NCBI GenBank assembly: GCA_002783525.1
Contig: PFGS01000249.1
Span: forward strand, 6,076 to 13,012
Origin: Ignavibacteriales bacterium CG12_big_fil_rev_8_21_14_0_65_30_8
GTDB taxonomy: Bacteria > Bacteroidota > Ignavibacteria > Ignavibacteriales > Ignavibacteriaceae
DNA: 6,937 nucleotides
Direction: 5' to 3'
A model generated the notes under the pieces. That model made no database searches, was not told the DNA's origin, and saw only the letters and a program-made list of their open reading frames with translations. Within the stretch, counting starts at the first letter, position 1. The number at the start of each line of letters is the position of its first letter. Below, piece after piece: positions 6,937-6,937 of this stretch. A program made the position numbers and the translations under genes.

Positions 6937-6937
6937 T

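Overview
The window is AT-rich DNA from a Gram-negative bacterium, most likely of the Bacteroidota/Ignavibacteriota/Chlorobiota group. The pointers are a TonB-dependent outer-membrane receptor, a DUF5916 barrel protein (a family typical of that group), weak or absent Shine-Dalgarno sequences, a TAnnTTTG-type -7 box in front of the tRNA, and a small tRNA-linked GIY-YIG nuclease of a kind common there. The placement rests on content and style, not on a phylogenetic marker.

Left part (1-5000, all + strand): a trehalose uptake and hydrolysis module. It starts with the 3' two thirds of a TonB-dependent receptor (2-1780), closed by a strong intrinsic terminator. A 12-helix sugar permease of the FHS/FucP-like MFS type (1885-3105) follows, and 14 bases later a GH37 alpha,alpha-trehalase (3120-4994). 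Read together: the receptor would carry the sugar over the outer membrane, the MFS protein over the inner membrane, and the signal-less trehalase would split it to glucose in the cytoplasm. The trehalase is the most striking gene. It is colinear with fungal neutral trehalases (Nth1 type), including the small N-terminal calcium-binding loop domain, but lacks the long phosphorylated tail of the yeast enzyme.

Middle (5026-5469): a tRNA-Arg(CCT) gene on the - strand, followed in its own direction by a 79-aa GIY-YIG nuclease gene and then a second, broken copy of the tRNA's 3' half. The two tRNA-derived copies form a perfect 46-bp direct repeat 363 bp apart that starts inside the anticodon. This looks like a minimal tRNA-targeting mobile element or its remnant, with the GIY-YIG gene as its only protein. 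The broken copy is itself split at the anticodon by a 60-bp palindromic cassette with perfect 7-bp terminal inverted repeats.

Right part (5470-6937): the tRNA promoter, a terminator hairpin and the C-terminal 459 residues of a DUF5916 outer-membrane barrel protein on the - strand, cut by the right edge of the window. No CRISPR array, rRNA, integrase or transposase gene is visible.
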